47,737 nt of DNA from Clostridia bacterium (lineage in GTDB: Bacteria > Bacillota > Clostridia > Christensenellales > Borkfalkiaceae). Below, in pieces: positions 34,582 through 45,100 of the stretch. The notes beneath the pieces are model-generated. The model was not told the origin of the DNA and searched no databases. It worked only from the letters and a program-made list of their open reading frames with translations. Both the position numbers and the translations under genes were made by a program. How positions within the stretch are numbered: position 1 is the first letter of the stretch; the number at the start of each line of letters is the position of its first letter. Where the stretch lies: assembly GCA_017471945.1 (NCBI GenBank), contig JAFURH010000077.1:1-47737 (forward strand). The letters are read 5' to 3'.

Positions 34582-36075
34582 TTGAAAAAAAATAAAAACA
34601 AACGACTAATGCTAATCGGCGCGGCGGCGCTGATGGCAATGACAATGCCGTTATTGGTAGGAAACGTATCGGCAAGCGCAGACGAGTGTGAACACGACTA
34701 CCAAACGGCGCAAGTAGAAGCAACCTGCACGGAACGGGGCTATATGCTATATGCGTGTACGGTTTGTGGGGACAGTTATCAAGATAACTACACGCAAGAA
34801 AAAGGGCACGGGTTTACAGACGTAATTGTAGAACCTACTTGTACGCATAAAGGTTATACGACGCATTTTTGTCAGGATTGCGGGTACGAATATACGGATA
34901 CGTATTTGGACGCGACGGGGCATACCTACGACGACGTAATCGTAGAGCCGACGTGCGTAGAACAAGGATATACGACGCATACGTGTATTGAGTGTAATTA
35001 TTTCTACGTGGATAGCGTAGTGCAAGCCAACGGACACGATTTTGAAGAAGAAATCAAGGAAGTGAATTGTATGGAAGGCGGTTATACGACGTACACTTGC
35101 AAGGTCTGTGAGTACACGTATCAAGATAACGTAGTAGAAGCAAAGGGACATACCCATCAAGAAAGCGTAGTAAAACCGACGTGCGTATCCTACGGGTTTA
35201 CGGTACATTTATGCGCGGATTGTGGGGACAGGTACGTGACGAACTATGAAAAACCCGTTGGGCATAGTTTTGAAGATACCGTATTTGAAGCAACGCTGGA
35301 AAGTATTGGATATACCAAACATCAATGTACGGTATGCGATTACAGTTATCTTTCCGATTTCGTAACGAGTGGGGATAACGGCTATACGCAAATCCCCGAC
35401 GAACCGACGGAAGAAGAACCGAGCGAACCTGTTCAGCCCGACACCCCCGTTGAGCCTGAAGAACCCGATACGCCGAGCGAACCTACCGAGCCTGAAACGC
35501 CCGTAGAGCCTGAACAGCCTGACGAGCCGAGCGAAGATACGGAACAGCACGAGTATATATTTAGTCCGTCGTTTGACGAAGAAAGCAAACTTTTGACGAT
35601 TGCGTACGCTTGCGAGTGTGGAGAGATTTATGCAAGGAACTTGCAGTTGTTTATTACGGATAGCGCGGAGAATACAACGGTGGAAGTGGTAAACGGCAAC
35701 GCGAGTATTGATTTTACGGAAAGAAAAGACGATTACACGATTATTGCAATCGACGAAACGGGAACGGTAGTCGGCGTGTTTGGCGTTGAGAATAAGGAAA
35801 ACGTAGAAACGGTACTTCCCGATGTTCCCGACGAGCCGAATGATACGGACAAGCCCGAACAACCGCAAGAGCCGCAAGAACCAAGTGAACCTAACGAGCC
35901 TACAACGCCCGAAACGGACGATACGGAAAGCGAAGAAAAGCAAGAGAATAACGTATTGCTTCCCGTGCTTTTAGGCGTACTTGTCGTGCTTGGCGTAGGC
36001 GGTGTAATAACCTTTATTTTCATTAAGAGAAACAAAAAAAATAATAAAAATAAAACGAAGAAAGGAGAAAAATAA
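34582..36075 (+). CDS. Membrane-anchored surface protein with six Cys-Cys-His repeats
   Basis: TTG start 7 nt after AAGGAGG. The 497-aa protein has a signal peptide (cut near VSASAD). Six repeats of about 38 residues follow (about 35-265), pattern C-x4-GY-x4-C-x2-C-x3-Y...GH, for example PTCTHKGYTTHFCQDCGYEY. The sixth has lost its first Cys and its His. Each full repeat offers three Cys and one His, enough to bind zinc. A Pro/Glu/Thr-rich stalk (about 270-320), a beta domain, a second stalk, one membrane helix (VLLPVLLGVLVVLGVGGVIT) and a Lys-rich tail complete it. No LPXTG motif. The repeats recur in the protein at 42160, so both probably act in mating-cell contact. Confidence 0.8.
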   Translation: MKKNKNKRLMLIGAAALMAMTMPLLVGNVSASADECEHDYQTAQVEATCTERGYMLYACTVCGDSYQDNYTQEKGHGFTDVIVEPTCTHKGYTTHFCQDCGYEYTDTYLDATGHTYDDVIVEPTCVEQGYTTHTCIECNYFYVDSVVQANGHDFEEEIKEVNCMEGGYTTYTCKVCEYTYQDNVVEAKGHTHQESVVKPTCVSYGFTVHLCADCGDRYVTNYEKPVGHSFEDTVFEATLESIGYTKHQCTVCDYSYLSDFVTSGDNGYTQIPDEPTEEEPSEPVQPDTPVEPEEPDTPSEPTEPETPVEPEQPDEPSEDTEQHEYIFSPSFDEESKLLTIAYACECGEIYARNLQLFITDSAENTTVEVVNGNASIDFTERKDDYTIIAIDETGTVVGVFGVENKENVETVLPDVPDEPNDTDKPEQPQEPQEPSEPNEPTTPETDDTESEEKQENNVLLPVLLGVLVVLGVGGVITFIFIKRNKKNNKNKTKKGEK

Positions 36076-36077
36076 TT

Positions 36078-36398
36078 ATGACAAATTTATTAGCAACCAC
36101 CTTTAACGATAGCTTACAAGGCATCGTAACGAAGCTCAACGAGCTTATGAACAGTTTTTGGATTTACATTGTACTTGCGATGGCGGCAGTCGTTGTAGTA
36201 TGGGGCGCGTATATCGGGATCAAAGTAGCAATCGCGCATAGAAACGAAGATAAAATCAACGCAAGAGATATGGTGAAAAACCTTATTATCGGCATCGTGA
36301 TTATGTTCGTAATCGCAGTCGGCGCACCGCTTCTTATCGAAGGCTTGTCGGCTTGGGTTGGTACGAGTTCTGCTGCGGCAGTCGTACCTACGGTATAA
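36078..36398 (+). CDS. Maff2-family small membrane protein, copy 1
   Basis: A 106-aa protein with two membrane helices (FWIYIVLAMAAVVVVWGAYI and LIIGIVIMFVIAVGAPLLIE) around a short charged loop (AHRNEDKINARDM). Maff2 proteins lie next to VirB6 and VirB4 genes in Firmicutes conjugative elements and have the size and plan of VirB2/TrbC-type pilin subunits; that role is an inference. Starts behind AAAGGAG, 2 nt after the surface protein. Confidence 0.85.
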   Translation: MTNLLATTFNDSLQGIVTKLNELMNSFWIYIVLAMAAVVVVWGAYIGIKVAIAHRNEDKINARDMVKNLIIGIVIMFVIAVGAPLLIEGLSAWVGTSSAAAVVPTV

Positions 36399-36413
36399 AA
36401 GGAAAAAAGAAAA

Positions 36414-36439
36414 CCTGCCCTTTAACCGTAAAGGGCAGG
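36414..36439 (-). terminator. Terminator of the inverted ATPase gene
   Basis: CCTGCCCTTTA (36414-36424) pairs perfectly with TAAAGGGCAGG (36429-36439); on the minus strand TTTTCTTTTTT follows. It lies 6 bp past the ATPase stop. Confidence 0.8.
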
Positions 36440-36445
36440 AAAGAA

Positions 36446-37843
36446 TTAAGCAAACAAATCGTTTATAGTAATTAATGTGATGTTGTGTTTTGAGGCTTCT
36501 TCTTTAACAGCCTGTGTAAAGCCACTTTTTGAGAAGAGATAGTAATACTTTTCAGAAACGTTCTTAAACAATGCGCTTGCATCAATGAGGTCATTTAATT
36601 CGGATAAGTCGAATAACTCATTTTTGAATTTACATTCGCAGAAAATACCTTTATTCCCATCAATACCGATTATATCAATATCATCTTGTTTCTTTTTAAC
36701 GGGGTTGTTGCCCCACCATTTGCCGAACCCATTAGGGATAAATGGCAGTTTGTCATTTCGAGCTTGATTGATCATATATTCGCGGCAAATATCTTCAAAG
36801 ACGAGTCCCATATAATCGGAAAGGGAATTGGAAATGCTTTCGGCGAGTTTACGTTCACCGAGAAGATTGATTTTGTTTTCATTAGGAAAGACAAAACGGT
36901 ACCAAAACTTGAAGTAGTTATCCTTGATAAGATAAATGCTTTTCTTTGAGCCGTCTTTTTCTCCGTAGGGCACGGATTTTATAATGATACGAAGTTCTTT
37001 TAAGGTGTCGATATATTTAGAAACTTTTGTCGTTTCTTCATATACTTTACCTGAAATTTCACCGATTTTTGTCGCTCCATCAGACACGGACAAAAGAATA
37101 GAATTGTAGAAGAGTGGCTCACGTAATTCCATTCTAAGTAGGTTCATCGGTTCTCTCCGCATAACGGACATAGGCGACAATAACCCTTTTTCAATGTTTT
37201 CCGTGACGGAATATTTATCCGAAAAACTTAAAAGATAAAGTGGAATACCTCCTAAAATGCCGTAAGTAATCACTCTGTCGATATTAGACATTTTGGGATA
37301 GAAGTCTTTGGTTATTGTATAATCAAAAGGAAGCAACTCGTATTCGTGAGTTGCTCGTCCGTGAAGCGGGGAAGAAGAACCCATTACGTCGTTAACCATA
37401 AAGGAAACACTGCTACCGCATAAAATAAGCAGCAGATTAGACATATTTTTCCATTTATGGTCAATGACAGTCTGTAAAGCACTTTTAATGGACGGATCTT
37501 CCTTTGCAATATACGGAAACTCGTCAATAATGATAACGATTTTTTGATTGGAATCGTCCCTTTCAATCAAGTCGGTAAGAAATTCAAAAATCGGTTTCCA
37601 TTCCTTGAACTGCGGAACAAAAGGGCAATGAAAGTATTCGCAAACGGTTTTTACGAAATCGCTTTGATTAAGCGGATTATTTTTCTCTTGTCCGGTGAAG
37701 AAAATACAGCGATGTTTTTCAGAAAAGGTTGTGAGCAAAGTAGATTTGCCTACACGTCTACGCCCATAAAAGTTTAGGAACTCAAAGTTAGTGGAATTAT
37801 ACAGTTCTTCTAACAAGGACATTTCTTTTTGACGACCAATCAT
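36446..37843 (-). CDS. AAA ATPase with C-terminal DUF234 domain
   Basis: A 465-aa protein: Walker A GRRRVGKST (residues 27-35), Walker B IVIIIDEFPYI, a sensor segment LLILCGSSVSFM, then a winged-helix part (about 255-330) and a C-terminal DUF234 nuclease-like domain with DIDIIGIDGNKGIFCECKFK (the D...ECK pattern of PD-(D/E)XK nucleases). Such proteins are common on mobile DNA in bacteria and archaea and their role is not settled. It stands in reverse between the two Maff2 copies, with its own promoter and terminator, so it looks like an inserted cargo unit. ATG 37843, 8 nt after AAGGATGG, is preferred to GTG 37849. Confidence 0.9.
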   Translation of the reverse strand: MIGRQKEMSLLEELYNSTNFEFLNFYGRRRVGKSTLLTTFSEKHRCIFFTGQEKNNPLNQSDFVKTVCEYFHCPFVPQFKEWKPIFEFLTDLIERDDSNQKIVIIIDEFPYIAKEDPSIKSALQTVIDHKWKNMSNLLLILCGSSVSFMVNDVMGSSSPLHGRATHEYELLPFDYTITKDFYPKMSNIDRVITYGILGGIPLYLLSFSDKYSVTENIEKGLLSPMSVMRREPMNLLRMELREPLFYNSILLSVSDGATKIGEISGKVYEETTKVSKYIDTLKELRIIIKSVPYGEKDGSKKSIYLIKDNYFKFWYRFVFPNENKINLLGERKLAESISNSLSDYMGLVFEDICREYMINQARNDKLPFIPNGFGKWWGNNPVKKKQDDIDIIGIDGNKGIFCECKFKNELFDLSELNDLIDASALFKNVSEKYYYLFSKSGFTQAVKEEASKHNITLITINDLFA

Positions 37844-37881
37844 ATACACACCATCCTTAATTTATAATCTTGATTATTATA

Positions 37882-37921
37882 ATCGTAAGTATATTATAAA
37901 CGATATTATTAAAAAAGTCAA
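37882..37921 (-). promoter_or_regulatory. Promoter of the ATPase gene with operator-like half-sites
   Basis: On the minus strand -35 TTGACT (37916-37921) and -10 TATAAT (37893-37898) with 17-bp spacing. ATCGT (37882-37886) and ACGAT (37900-37904) flank the -10, and a perfect ATAATC-TT-GATTAT palindrome lies at 37864-37877. The ATCGT/ACGAT half-sites recur at 45475-45514. Confidence 0.75.
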
Positions 37922-37952
37922 GAAAAATAAGAAGAAAAAGGAGAAATTTTTT

Positions 37953-38252
37953 ATGAATAATTTATTTTTAGCGGCTACGCTGGATGGTAGCCTTGCACAA
38001 ATCGTGGAAAAGCTGAACGTACTTATGGACAGTTTTTGGATGTATATCGTGCTTGCGCTTGCGGCGGTAATCGTAGTGTGGGGCGCGTATATCGGCATCA
38101 AGATTGCGATTGCGCATAAGAACGAAGAAAAAATCAACGCTCGTGATATGGTGAAAAACCTTATTATCGGTATCGTAATTATTTTCGTCGTAGCGATGGG
38201 CGCACCGCTTTTGATTGAAGGCTTGTCGGCTTGGGTAGGTATCGGGGCATAA
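37953..38252 (+). CDS. Maff2-family small membrane protein, copy 2
   Basis: A 99-aa close paralogue of copy 1: the same two helices and the shared core INARDMVKNLIIGIVI and GAPLLIEGLSAWVG. It starts behind AAAAGGAG and continues the transfer operon after the ATPase gene. Two similar subunits could be used together, or one may be redundant. Confidence 0.85.
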   Translation: MNNLFLAATLDGSLAQIVEKLNVLMDSFWMYIVLALAAVIVVWGAYIGIKIAIAHKNEEKINARDMVKNLIIGIVIIFVVAMGAPLLIEGLSAWVGIGA

Positions 38253-38269
38253 CCGCAAATACTGAAAGG

Positions 38270-38298
38270 AAAGGCGGCAAGAGAGCTTGTCGCCTTTT
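38270..38298 (+). other. Hairpin between Maff2 and the VirB6-like gene
   Basis: AAAGGCGGCAAG (38270-38281) pairs with CTTGTCGCCTTT (38286-38297), one G-U, followed by only a few T. A partial terminator here would let the small subunit be made in excess over the channel proteins. Confidence 0.6.
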
Positions 38299-38325
38299 CA
38301 AAAATAAAACAAAGAGAGGGTTAAT

Positions 38326-39525
38326 ATGCTTATATTTTTTCAAGAACTTATAATGCTTATCTTCCTATGGCTTTTGCGGTTGATTGACGGGATTATGGAT
38401 ATATTTTCCGCAATGGCAGGTGTCACGGACGTGCGTATAAAAGGCGAAGACGTGAATATAATCGAGTTCCTCGTCGGGGATTCTACGGTAAGTACAATCT
38501 TTTGGTGTGTGTTCATTTTGGCGGTGGGATTAACTTGTATATTCGGGATCGTTGCCCTTGTCAAAAATATGATTGCCAATAATCGAAACGTATCGTCGAT
38601 AATCGGGAAAATAGGGCTTTCGTTGCTTGGCACAATGGCAATGCTAACGGTAGTTATCTTGGGAATCCTTATTTCTAATTCGATATTAACGCTTGTAGCG
38701 GAAATTTTCCAAATCGGGAACACAACGAAATTATCTAACGCCTTATTTAATGCGTGCGCAGGTAAATGGCTCAACGGCTACACGATAGCGGAAGTGGATA
38801 TAACGAGTTGTAGCGTTTCGGCTATTATGGGAGATTATGCTACAACGGCGTTTGGAATATGGCCCACGTCTTGGAAATGCAACGGAATCGTAAATCCCAA
38901 TTCGTTTTTGTATTTGCCCGCAATGATTGCTTCGATTGCCATAATGATTGCGATGGTGGTTGCGATTATAAACCTTGCCAAGCGCGTGTATGAAATAGTG
39001 CTTATGTATATCGTAATGCCCGTATCTATGGCAACGCTACCTTTGGACGACGGGGCAAGATTTAAGGTTTGGCGAGAAACGTTCGTGACGAAAATTCTTC
39101 TTGCCTACGGTACGGTGTTTTCGGTAAATATATACGTATTGCTTTTACCGATCGTTTCAAAAATGCAAGTAGACGGGGTCGGTGAGTTTGGAAACGCTAT
39201 GTTCCTAATTTTTATGATCATCGGCGGAGCAATGGTAATCCCCGCAGGGCAAAACCTGTTTGCAAGATTATTCGGACAAGCGGACGATATGCACGCGGGC
39301 GGAAGTTTTTTGCACAGCGCGTTCTACGGCGGGCGAATTATGGGTGCGTTGACGTTTGGCGCGGCGTATAAGCTGATTAGAAGTGGCGTTGGGGTAGGCA
39401 AAAGTATTTCAAGAAAAGTAAAAAAAGAAAATAACGACGAAAACGGCGAAACCGAAGCAAAGAACAACTCGGATAAGTTCTCGGAAACTCAGGCTTTGAA
39501 AACGTTAGAAGGAGGTAGTGAATAA
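38326..39525 (+). CDS. VirB6/TrbL-like polytopic membrane protein
   Basis: A 399-aa protein with about six to seven membrane helices (TIFWCVFILAVGLTCIFGIV, IGLSLLGTMAMLTVVILGIL, MIASIAIMIAMVVAIINLA and others), a Cys-containing extracellular loop, and a polar Asn/Glu-rich C-terminal tail. Position between Maff2 and VirB4 and the helix pattern mark the VirB6-type inner channel component of Firmicutes conjugative elements. The stop overlaps the virB4 start (TAATG). Confidence 0.8.
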   Translation: MLIFFQELIMLIFLWLLRLIDGIMDIFSAMAGVTDVRIKGEDVNIIEFLVGDSTVSTIFWCVFILAVGLTCIFGIVALVKNMIANNRNVSSIIGKIGLSLLGTMAMLTVVILGILISNSILTLVAEIFQIGNTTKLSNALFNACAGKWLNGYTIAEVDITSCSVSAIMGDYATTAFGIWPTSWKCNGIVNPNSFLYLPAMIASIAIMIAMVVAIINLAKRVYEIVLMYIVMPVSMATLPLDDGARFKVWRETFVTKILLAYGTVFSVNIYVLLLPIVSKMQVDGVGEFGNAMFLIFMIIGGAMVIPAGQNLFARLFGQADDMHAGGSFLHSAFYGGRIMGALTFGAAYKLIRSGVGVGKSISRKVKKENNDENGETEAKNNSDKFSETQALKTLEGGSE

Positions 39526-42170
39526 TGCGTATTATTCCTAAAAAAATCAAAGTAAAGAATACGGTTTGGAAATGCTATTCTATGCCAGATATTCTCGTTG
39601 CGCTGGTCGTGTTTTCGATTATATTCATTTCGATAACGGCAGGGAATTGGGGCGTAGCAATCTTTATGGGTTTCATTTCAGTGATTATGTTTATGCCGAC
39701 GTCAGATGGGATTTTTTATTCGTGTATTTTTGAGAACTTGAAATTCCTATTTTCCAAAAAGAAATATAGCAAAGACGCGATAAAAGAAAAGGCGCGTATT
39801 GATACGCTTATCGGGCTGAAAGGTATTAAAGAGAACGGCTTATTGGAATACGCAAACGGGTATTTCGGGCGCGTGATAAAGGTAGGACAAAAGAACTTCG
39901 GGATAGAGGACGTTGTTCAGCAAAACATTGATATCGGCTATTTTGCCAACGCTTTCAAGCTTTTGGACGGAACGCAAACGGCGGATATCGTGAAGATAGA
40001 CCGTCCCGTAAACCTTGACGAATTTTCTTATGAGGTGTTTGAACGGCTAACGGACGTAAAAGACGGTTTGGACGAGGAAGAAATCAAGAAAATTAAGATA
40101 AATCTTTTACAAGAAAGGATAGACAAAATAGACAGGCTGAACAATATCCGCAAACAATATATATCCGATTATTATATCGTGGTGTATGGGAAGAGTGAAC
40201 TCGATCTTGAAAACAACGCTATCAATATCGCTTCTGAAATCAATAAATGCGGGCTTGAAACGAAGATTTTAGCGCGCAGGGATACGGCGGTGTTCTTAAA
40301 GTACAGCTATTCCCGTAATTTTGACGAACGGGAAGTGAACAAGGTGGAAGATACTGCGCTTTTAGACTGGGTAAAGCCGAACGAGATAGAGTTTAAAGCT
40401 AATTGCTATGTGATAGACGGCACGAAAGCGACGGTATTGACGATTGCGGATTATCCTTTGCGGGTAAAGAACGCTTGGGGTGCAGACCTTTTCAATATTC
40501 CGAACACAAAAGTCGTTATGCACGTAAAGCCCGTAGATAGGTATAAGGCGATTAAGCGCATAGATAAGGTAATCGGGGAAATGGAAACCAAACAAATCCT
40601 TTCGGAAAAGGCAAGTGAAGCGAATAGCGCGGAAACGCATAGGGCAACGATGCACGCGCTCTTGGATAGCTTGCAAACGGAAAACGAATGGCTTTTGGAC
40701 GTCACCTTGACGGTGACGGCGTATAACTACTTGGAAGATCCGAATTACAAGAAAAAAGTACGCCGTTCAATGCTCACGGGTAATTTCAAACCGTCTATGC
40801 TATACGGGTTGCAGGTGGAAGGATTTAAGAGCGCAAGCATTTCTCCCGTATCTACGCTTTCTAACTTTGAGCGCGGAATAAACAGCTCGTCACTTGCGGC
40901 GGTGTTCCCGTTTGTGAGAACGTTCGTTATGGATAAGGGCGGATATATGCTCGGCGAGAATAAGAATAACCGTTATCCGTTTATTTTCAACCTTTGGAAA
41001 CGCGGGAATTTGTATCAAAACTCTAACGGGTTTGTAATTGGCAAGTCGGGTAGTGGGAAATCGTATTTCTTGAAAAATTTAATTCTTAACGAGTGGGCGA
41101 ACAATACGAGAATTATCGTATTAGATCCCGAAGCGGAATATTTGAATTTAACGAGGTCTCTTTACGGGAATATCCTTGACGTAGGGAATGCGAAAGAGGG
41201 AAGAATCAATCCTTTCCATATTTATAAAGTGTTAACGGAAGACGGTTCGGCTGCAGACCCGATTATTACTTTTAATACGCATTTGAAAATGTTGGAATCG
41301 TTTTTTAAGATTGTTTTTGTCGGAGCTTCGGTAGACGTTATTGAGCTTATCAATAACTTGGCGGTGGAAACGTATGAACGAAAAGGAATTACGGAGACGA
41401 CGGACTGTACGGATTTTTCGCCCGAACAGTTCCCGATTTTTTCGGATATGCTGGAAACGCTCAAAGTAAAGGATAAAGAACAAATGGACGCATTAACGCT
41501 TCGGGATATGCGAACGGCAGAGCTGTATTTACAAAAATTCGTCAACGGTCGGTATAGCGATATTTGGAACGCGCCGTCCACGCTACAAGTAGATGCGGAT
41601 TTAATAGATTTCAACTTTCAGTCGCTCTTTGCGAATAAGAACAATACCGTTGCAAACGCGCAAATGCTTTTGGTGTTCCGCTTTATCGAACAGGAAATTA
41701 TCAATGCCAGAGAGTTAAACAAGAACGGTAAAAATCTTCATACAATGATCGTTTGTGACGAAGCGCATTTGTTTATCGACGCGAAATTCCCGATTGCGCT
41801 TGACTTTTTCTTCTCAATGTCAAAGCGTATCCGAAAATACGGCGGGAGCTTTATTCCCGCAACGCAAAATATAGCGGATTGGAACGCGAACGAAGAATTG
41901 CGCGGCAAGACGAGCGCGATTATCAAAAACAGTCAGTACACGTTTATTTTTAAGCTGTCTGCACCTGATATGAAAGACGTATTAGACGTGTATAAGGTCG
42001 GGGAGAGTTTTAACAACGACGAACAAAGAATGATAATTTCAGCGGGAACGGGGCAGGCGTTCTTTATCGGCTCAACGGAGCTTCGAGCTTGTGTGAGGAT
42101 TATTGCGGGGGATTACGCAAAACGGCTTTTTGATGAAAATAAAAGAAAGGAGGAGAACAATGAAGCTTAA
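39525..42170 (+). CDS. virB4: VirB4-type conjugation ATPase
   Basis: An 881-aa ATPase, full length for the family. Residues 1-70 hold a membrane-proximal region with hydrophobic helices (PrgI-like, LVALVVFSIIFISI), suggesting a fused VirB3-type segment. The CagE/TrbE/VirB4 N-terminal domain follows, then Walker A GKSGSGKS (506-513), Walker B VCDEAHLF (Asp745, Glu746) and FIPATQNIADW. It powers channel and pilus assembly. The start overlaps the preceding stop by one base, and its 3' end overlaps the next gene by 11 bp. It appears intact. Confidence 0.93.
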   Translation: MRIIPKKIKVKNTVWKCYSMPDILVALVVFSIIFISITAGNWGVAIFMGFISVIMFMPTSDGIFYSCIFENLKFLFSKKKYSKDAIKEKARIDTLIGLKGIKENGLLEYANGYFGRVIKVGQKNFGIEDVVQQNIDIGYFANAFKLLDGTQTADIVKIDRPVNLDEFSYEVFERLTDVKDGLDEEEIKKIKINLLQERIDKIDRLNNIRKQYISDYYIVVYGKSELDLENNAINIASEINKCGLETKILARRDTAVFLKYSYSRNFDEREVNKVEDTALLDWVKPNEIEFKANCYVIDGTKATVLTIADYPLRVKNAWGADLFNIPNTKVVMHVKPVDRYKAIKRIDKVIGEMETKQILSEKASEANSAETHRATMHALLDSLQTENEWLLDVTLTVTAYNYLEDPNYKKKVRRSMLTGNFKPSMLYGLQVEGFKSASISPVSTLSNFERGINSSSLAAVFPFVRTFVMDKGGYMLGENKNNRYPFIFNLWKRGNLYQNSNGFVIGKSGSGKSYFLKNLILNEWANNTRIIVLDPEAEYLNLTRSLYGNILDVGNAKEGRINPFHIYKVLTEDGSAADPIITFNTHLKMLESFFKIVFVGASVDVIELINNLAVETYERKGITETTDCTDFSPEQFPIFSDMLETLKVKDKEQMDALTLRDMRTAELYLQKFVNGRYSDIWNAPSTLQVDADLIDFNFQSLFANKNNTVANAQMLLVFRFIEQEIINARELNKNGKNLHTMIVCDEAHLFIDAKFPIALDFFFSMSKRIRKYGGSFIPATQNIADWNANEELRGKTSAIIKNSQYTFIFKLSAPDMKDVLDVYKVGESFNNDEQRMIISAGTGQAFFIGSTELRACVRIIAGDYAKRLFDENKRKEENNEA

Positions 42171-45100
42171 AAAACTAAGCACGGTAAAAGGTATGTTGGC
42201 GATTGTATGCGGTATATTTGCGGTGATTGGACTTGTTTGTATAAATAAACCAGAAACGCACACGGCAAGTGCAAGTACGACGCCGAAATATACCTTGACA
42301 GTTTCGGGCGAGCAGTTAGCCGGTGGTTGGGGCGGTAGCTCAACCTATGAGCTTACGGACGTTACGACGGTGAAAGTACAAAAGGGTACGGGGAATAAAT
42401 ACGATACGGTTAGTTTCTATTTAAGCGGTAGCTCGGTATCAGGTACGGGGACGTTGGTAAATAACAGCTACATAACGTTTTCAGACGTGACGATAAGCGC
42501 GTCGGTTTCGGATTGTAATATAACTATTTATGGAAGTCTTGGCGACGAAGTCGCGACGGGAACTTCCTCGATCTCCACAACGCTTCCCGACGGGAAATAT
42601 AAAGTACGATTTATTATTTCCCGTTCAGGCGGTTCAGGTTATTCAATGTGGACGAGCATAGTAAACGTAGAGACGTATTTTTACGTAGACGCCAATAAAC
42701 CGACCATTGTCGGTGCGTCAACGTCTACAACGTATTATAAAAATACGGCGTTTACGGTTTCGGCAAGCGATAGCGGTAGCGGCGTGAGCGCTTTATATAT
42801 GAAAGCGCCGAGTGGAAGTTATACTTCCGTTGAAACGTCGAAAAGCTTTGGTGCGGGAAGTGCGAACGGGTTGTATTCGTTTTATGCTATAGATAACGCC
42901 GGGAATCAATCGGCGACCTATTACGTGTATTATGATAACGTAAAGCCGACGGGCGTTATCAAAAATTCGAGTGGCACAACGTTGACTTCCGCTTATACGA
43001 ACGGAGCGTTTTATTATACGGCAAGCGACGGCGGAAGCGGTATCAGTTATTTACAGTATATGACGCCGAGTTCGTCAAGTTGGGCGAGCTATACGTCTGG
43101 AACGACGATTACGCTGACGGCAACAAACGGAACGTATCAATTCCGCGCGGTGGATAAAGCGGGGAATATTTCCGATACGGCTACAATATATCTTGATGCG
43201 ACAAAACCCGTTGGCGTATTGTATAGCGGAGCGACGGCGGTAAGCACGGGAATAAAATCGACGGCGAGTTATATTAAATACGTTGGTTCGGACGCTTTGT
43301 CGGGAATAAAAACGGTGTACGTAAAGAAGCCTAACGCAAGTAGTTATACCACTTATACAAACGGCGCGCAACTGACGGCGAATGGGAGTTATTCGTTTTA
43401 CGGAGTAGATAATGCAGGAAATTCGTCGGACGTAATGACGATTTCGTTGGATAATACACCGCCCGTTTTAACGTTATCCAAAGGAGATTGGGGCGATACG
43501 TTAAGCGAAAGTTTTACGGTAAGCGCAACGGATAATATCGGCGGTACGAAGCTGTACTATAAAACGCCAAGTGGTTCGTTCGTGCAGTCAACGGGTACGA
43601 GTGTTAGTATTGCCAAAACACAGCCCGACGGAACGTATCAGTTTTATGCAACGGACGGCTATGGGAATACGTCGGCAACGTATTCGGTGGTATTGAGTAT
43701 TCCTGCGCCCGTAGCGCAGGTTGTGCAAGCAAGCGACGGCAATAAAATTTGCGTGATTTGGACGGATAATAATTGTTCGGCGTTGCTCGACGGAGAAAGC
43801 TACGTAAACGGCACGTGGATTAGCGCGGAGGGAGAGCATACGCTTGTGTTGACGAACGACGCAAACCGTTCTACTACGTACACTTTTTCGATTGAACATT
43901 ATTATATTGTTTATGGAGTAGTCGAGCCAAGCTGTACGAAAATGGGATATAAGACTTATAAGTGTGAGAATTGTCATCACAGCTATTACGCAAATTATAT
44001 AAGTGCGCTCGGTCATAATTACATTGTGACGAAAGAAGTGGAATCGACGTGTACGGAAGAGGGATATTCGGTTTACGTTTGTACCCGTTGCGAGGATTTT
44101 TATAACGACGATATCGTATCGGCAAACGGACACGATTTTAATTCTTGGTATATCGTAAAAGATTCCACGTGCATAGAAACGGGAACAAGGCGACGGGATT
44201 GTATCAGTTGCGGCGCGTATGAAACGGAAACGATAGAAGAAAAGGGACACGAGTATATTCCAATATTGACCGCGCCGACGTGTATTGAGCAAGGCTATAC
44301 GACGAACGTATGTAGTAGATGTGATAATACTTATACGGATAGCTATACGCAAGCAGTGGGGCATAATTACGTAGCAACCGTGACTGAACCGACTTGTACG
44401 GAACGGGGCTATACCACGCAAACGTGTTCTCGGTGCGGTGATAATTACGTAGAAGATTATGTGGACGCAAACGGACACGCATACGGAGCTTGGAGTATTG
44501 CAAGCGAAGCAACTTGTCTTGAAAACGGTTTACGGTATAAAACGTGTGGAACTTGCGGTTATCAATATAATGAATCAATCCCCGCGCTTGGGCACGGCTA
44601 CGAAGCGGAAGTGGTAGAGCCGACTTGCGTGGACAAAGGCTATACGACACATATTTGTATGCGTTGCGGAACGGGGTATAACGATACGTTCGTGGATGCA
44701 CTCGGGCACGATTATCAGCCGATGCAAGTAGAGCCTACTTGTACGGAAGAAGGGTACGTAGGACAATGCTGTTCCCGTTGTTCGGATACGTATAAAACGC
44801 AAATTTTGAAAGCGAACGGACACGATTACGTGGAAACGTACGTGGAAGTGAGCTGCACGGAAGATGGTTGCGTTTTGCATATTTGTTTGACTTGTGGGTA
44901 CGAATATAAAACGGATATTATAAAATCAAGCGGACATTCTTTGGCAACGCAAGTATTGCTTGCTTCCACGTGCGAAGAAAAAGGCGAAAGATATTACGGG
45001 TGCAGTAAATGTGAATATGAAAGAATCGACGAAATTCCTGCGCGTGGGCATAGTTATGAACTTACGGAAGAAAAAAATTCGGAGGGAGTGATTACAAGAT

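Noticed and set aside
43588-44478. 296-aa minus-strand frame
   Set aside because: It is the antisense shadow of the Cys-Cys-His repeats; it is Arg/Ile-rich, has no ribosome site and lies within a clear plus-strand gene.
42700-45100. Repeat-rich stretch considered as a CRISPR or satellite array
   Set aside because: The repeats are protein-level Ig-like and Cys-Cys-His units of about 90-255 bp with diverged DNA; no short identical repeats with spacers were seen anywhere in the window.
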